DNA from: a virus
Direction: 5' to 3' (one strand)
DNA: 28,683 bases
Virus record (IMG/VR): IMGVR_UViG_3300030109_004105
Coordinates: 1-28,683 of that record
Shown: positions 27,685 to 28,683 of the stretch, piece by piece
Layout of the letters: every line of letters starts with the position of its first letter
Numbering within the stretch: position 1 is the first letter of the stretch
Position numbers and translations under genes: made by a program
The notes under the pieces: model-generated
What the model saw: only the letters and a program-made list of their open reading frames with translations
Told to the model about the DNA's origin: nothing
Databases searched by the model: none

Positions 27685-28683
27685 TAAAATACCTTTAAAT
27701 GAACAGAAGAATTAGCAGATATAGATTTTGCATATCTATATGCTAAACTTAAAAATTTCTGTTCTCGACCTTTTAATTCATTAAACATTAAAGTTACTAG
27801 ATATTTGGATTCCAGATACCCACTATTCTTTCCTTTAAAATTGTTAATAAACTCTTTTATTGATATATTTTTTTGTCCAGCTCTTAAATATTCATTATAG
27901 AACATTTTGAAAAATTTATTTTTATCTTTTTTAATTAATGTTTCAATTTCTCTTCTTGGTGGAATCGGCTTTGCACCAGCTTTTGCCATAACGATACCTA
28001 TTGGGCCTTTTGGCCCAGCATCACCACTTATTTTTCCATGTTTAGCAACCTTACCTATAATCTCACCTTGAAACGCTGGAAAAGTTCTAAACTGTATTTC
28101 TCCACTATCAAAAAATATATAACCATCTTTAGACTTGAAAAAATCTCTTTTGCCTAAAGAAGTTTTTGTAAATTTTGGTTCTTTAAAAGGTTTTTTCCAA
28201 TTCATTTGAGCTATTTTTGGTTTCTCTGTTTTCTTTAAAGAAACACCAATGATATCTCTATTAGTATAAGCTTTTAAAAGTAATTCGTTATAATATGGAA
28301 GTTCTACTACATTCGCAAAATCATAACTACCTATTTTTGATTCATCTACTATCCATATATCAGCTGGATTCCATTTGTTAATATCTGTAAAATCTTTTTG
28401 TCCAGTTTTTTTAAATGTTTTTTCAATTATATTTTTTACAAAATCATCTGAGCCTCTATGAAAAGTATAATTCCTTTTAGGAAGAACTTTATAAAGTAAT
28501 TTGGCAATTAAAGTTGAAGAAACTACCCAATCCTGTGATAAATTTTTTATCATATCAAAAGTTGCATTAGTTTTTGTTTGACTAAACGCCTGTGTTAATT
28601 CTGCTTCATTAAAATCTGTTTTGGGATTATTCCAAATTGCTTGCAAATAAACACATTGTGCAGATTCACCAGCAGTTGTTCCA
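27684..28683 (-). CDS. Virion-region protein, N-terminus outside window
   Basis: The frame is open to the right edge of the window. A TTG at 28646 could serve as a start, but the codons before it encode GTTAGESAQCVY and read smoothly, and no ribosome site is seen there. I take the gene as truncated by the window. About 333 residues are visible. SLGKRDFFKSKDGYIFFDSG and KHGKISGDAGPKGPIGIVMAKAGAKP are distinctive. I recall relatives in T4-like marine phages without known function. A mixed alpha/beta cytosolic or virion protein is likely. It ends TAATG into the ligase-like gene. Confidence 0.82.
   Translation of the reverse strand, partial: GTTAGESAQCVYLQAIWNNPKTDFNEAELTQAFSQTKTNATFDMIKNLSQDWVVSSTLIAKLLYKVLPKRNYTFHRGSDDFVKNIIEKTFKKTGQKDFTDINKWNPADIWIVDESKIGSYDFANVVELPYYNELLLKAYTNRDIIGVSLKKTEKPKIAQMNWKKPFKEPKFTKTSLGKRDFFKSKDGYIFFDSGEIQFRTFPAFQGEIIGKVAKHGKISGDAGPKGPIGIVMAKAGAKPIPPRREIETLIKKDKNKFFKMFYNEYLRAGQKNISIKEFINNFKGKNSGYLESKYLVTLMFNELKGREQKFLSLAYRYAKSISANSSVHLKVF

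Noticed and set aside
27248-27715. 155-codon plus-strand frame opposite the ligase-like gene
   Set aside because: All supported genes are on the minus strand. This frame has no ribosome site and overlaps two conserved genes.
1-28683. CRISPR arrays, integrase, transposons, attachment sites
   Set aside because: No regularly spaced direct repeats, recombinase motifs or terminal inverted repeats were seen on either strand.

Overview
This 28.7 kb window is AT-rich, tightly packed and coded entirely on the minus strand. It reads as an interior piece of a T4-like (myovirus) genome infecting a marine bacterium. The reasons are T4-type replication genes (RNase H/5' exonuclease, a gp61-like zinc-finger primase, a RuvC-like resolvase), the marine-phage genes phoH, nrdJ and ribosomal protein S21, T4-type late promoters (TATAAATA), and structural-gene families I recall from cyanophages and pelagiphages. 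The very low GC and the phage S21 make a SAR11 (Pelagibacter)-type host plausible, but that is inference.

Layout, in the direction of transcription (high to low coordinates). From 28.7 to 15.2 kb lies a late block of virion and probable internal-head proteins. It includes a ligase-like nucleotidyltransferase, a very basic protein, a cytidylyltransferase-fold enzyme, a family of proteins sharing an N-terminal tag, a HAD phosphatase and small beta-rich structural proteins. Several N-termini resemble the T4 capsid-targeting sequence. From 15.2 to 13.0 kb lies a lysis-type cassette: a 22-residue membrane peptide candidate, an i-spanin, an o-spanin lipoprotein, a membrane-anchored DUF1353 protein, a 53-residue holin-like protein and a tail-anchored coiled coil. 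A sigma70-type promoter at 13.0 kb then opens a DNA-metabolism block (primase, class II ribonucleotide reductase, RuvC-like nuclease).

From 9.0 to 5.4 kb a late promoter leads into an exported module: a secreted 284-residue protein, an approximately 821-residue acidic repeat lipoprotein and a small membrane coiled coil. Below 5.3 kb are early-type genes (two unknowns, S21, a 126-residue conserved protein, RNase H, a DUF6433-like protein, an HTH protein, a SprT-like metallopeptidase, an FmdB-like protein, PhoH, an exonuclease). These are fed by four perfect TTGACA-17-TATAAT promoters, two of them nearly identical over 38 bases.

The most interesting unexplained items are: a candidate small RNA between the fmdB-like gene and phoH, with its own late promoter, three stems and an intrinsic terminator; a three-helix element just after nrdJ; a 12-bp leader hairpin before the HTH gene; the capsid-targeting-like N-termini on enzymes; and the exported late module. 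No tRNA, CRISPR array, integrase, transposon or plus-strand gene is supported.
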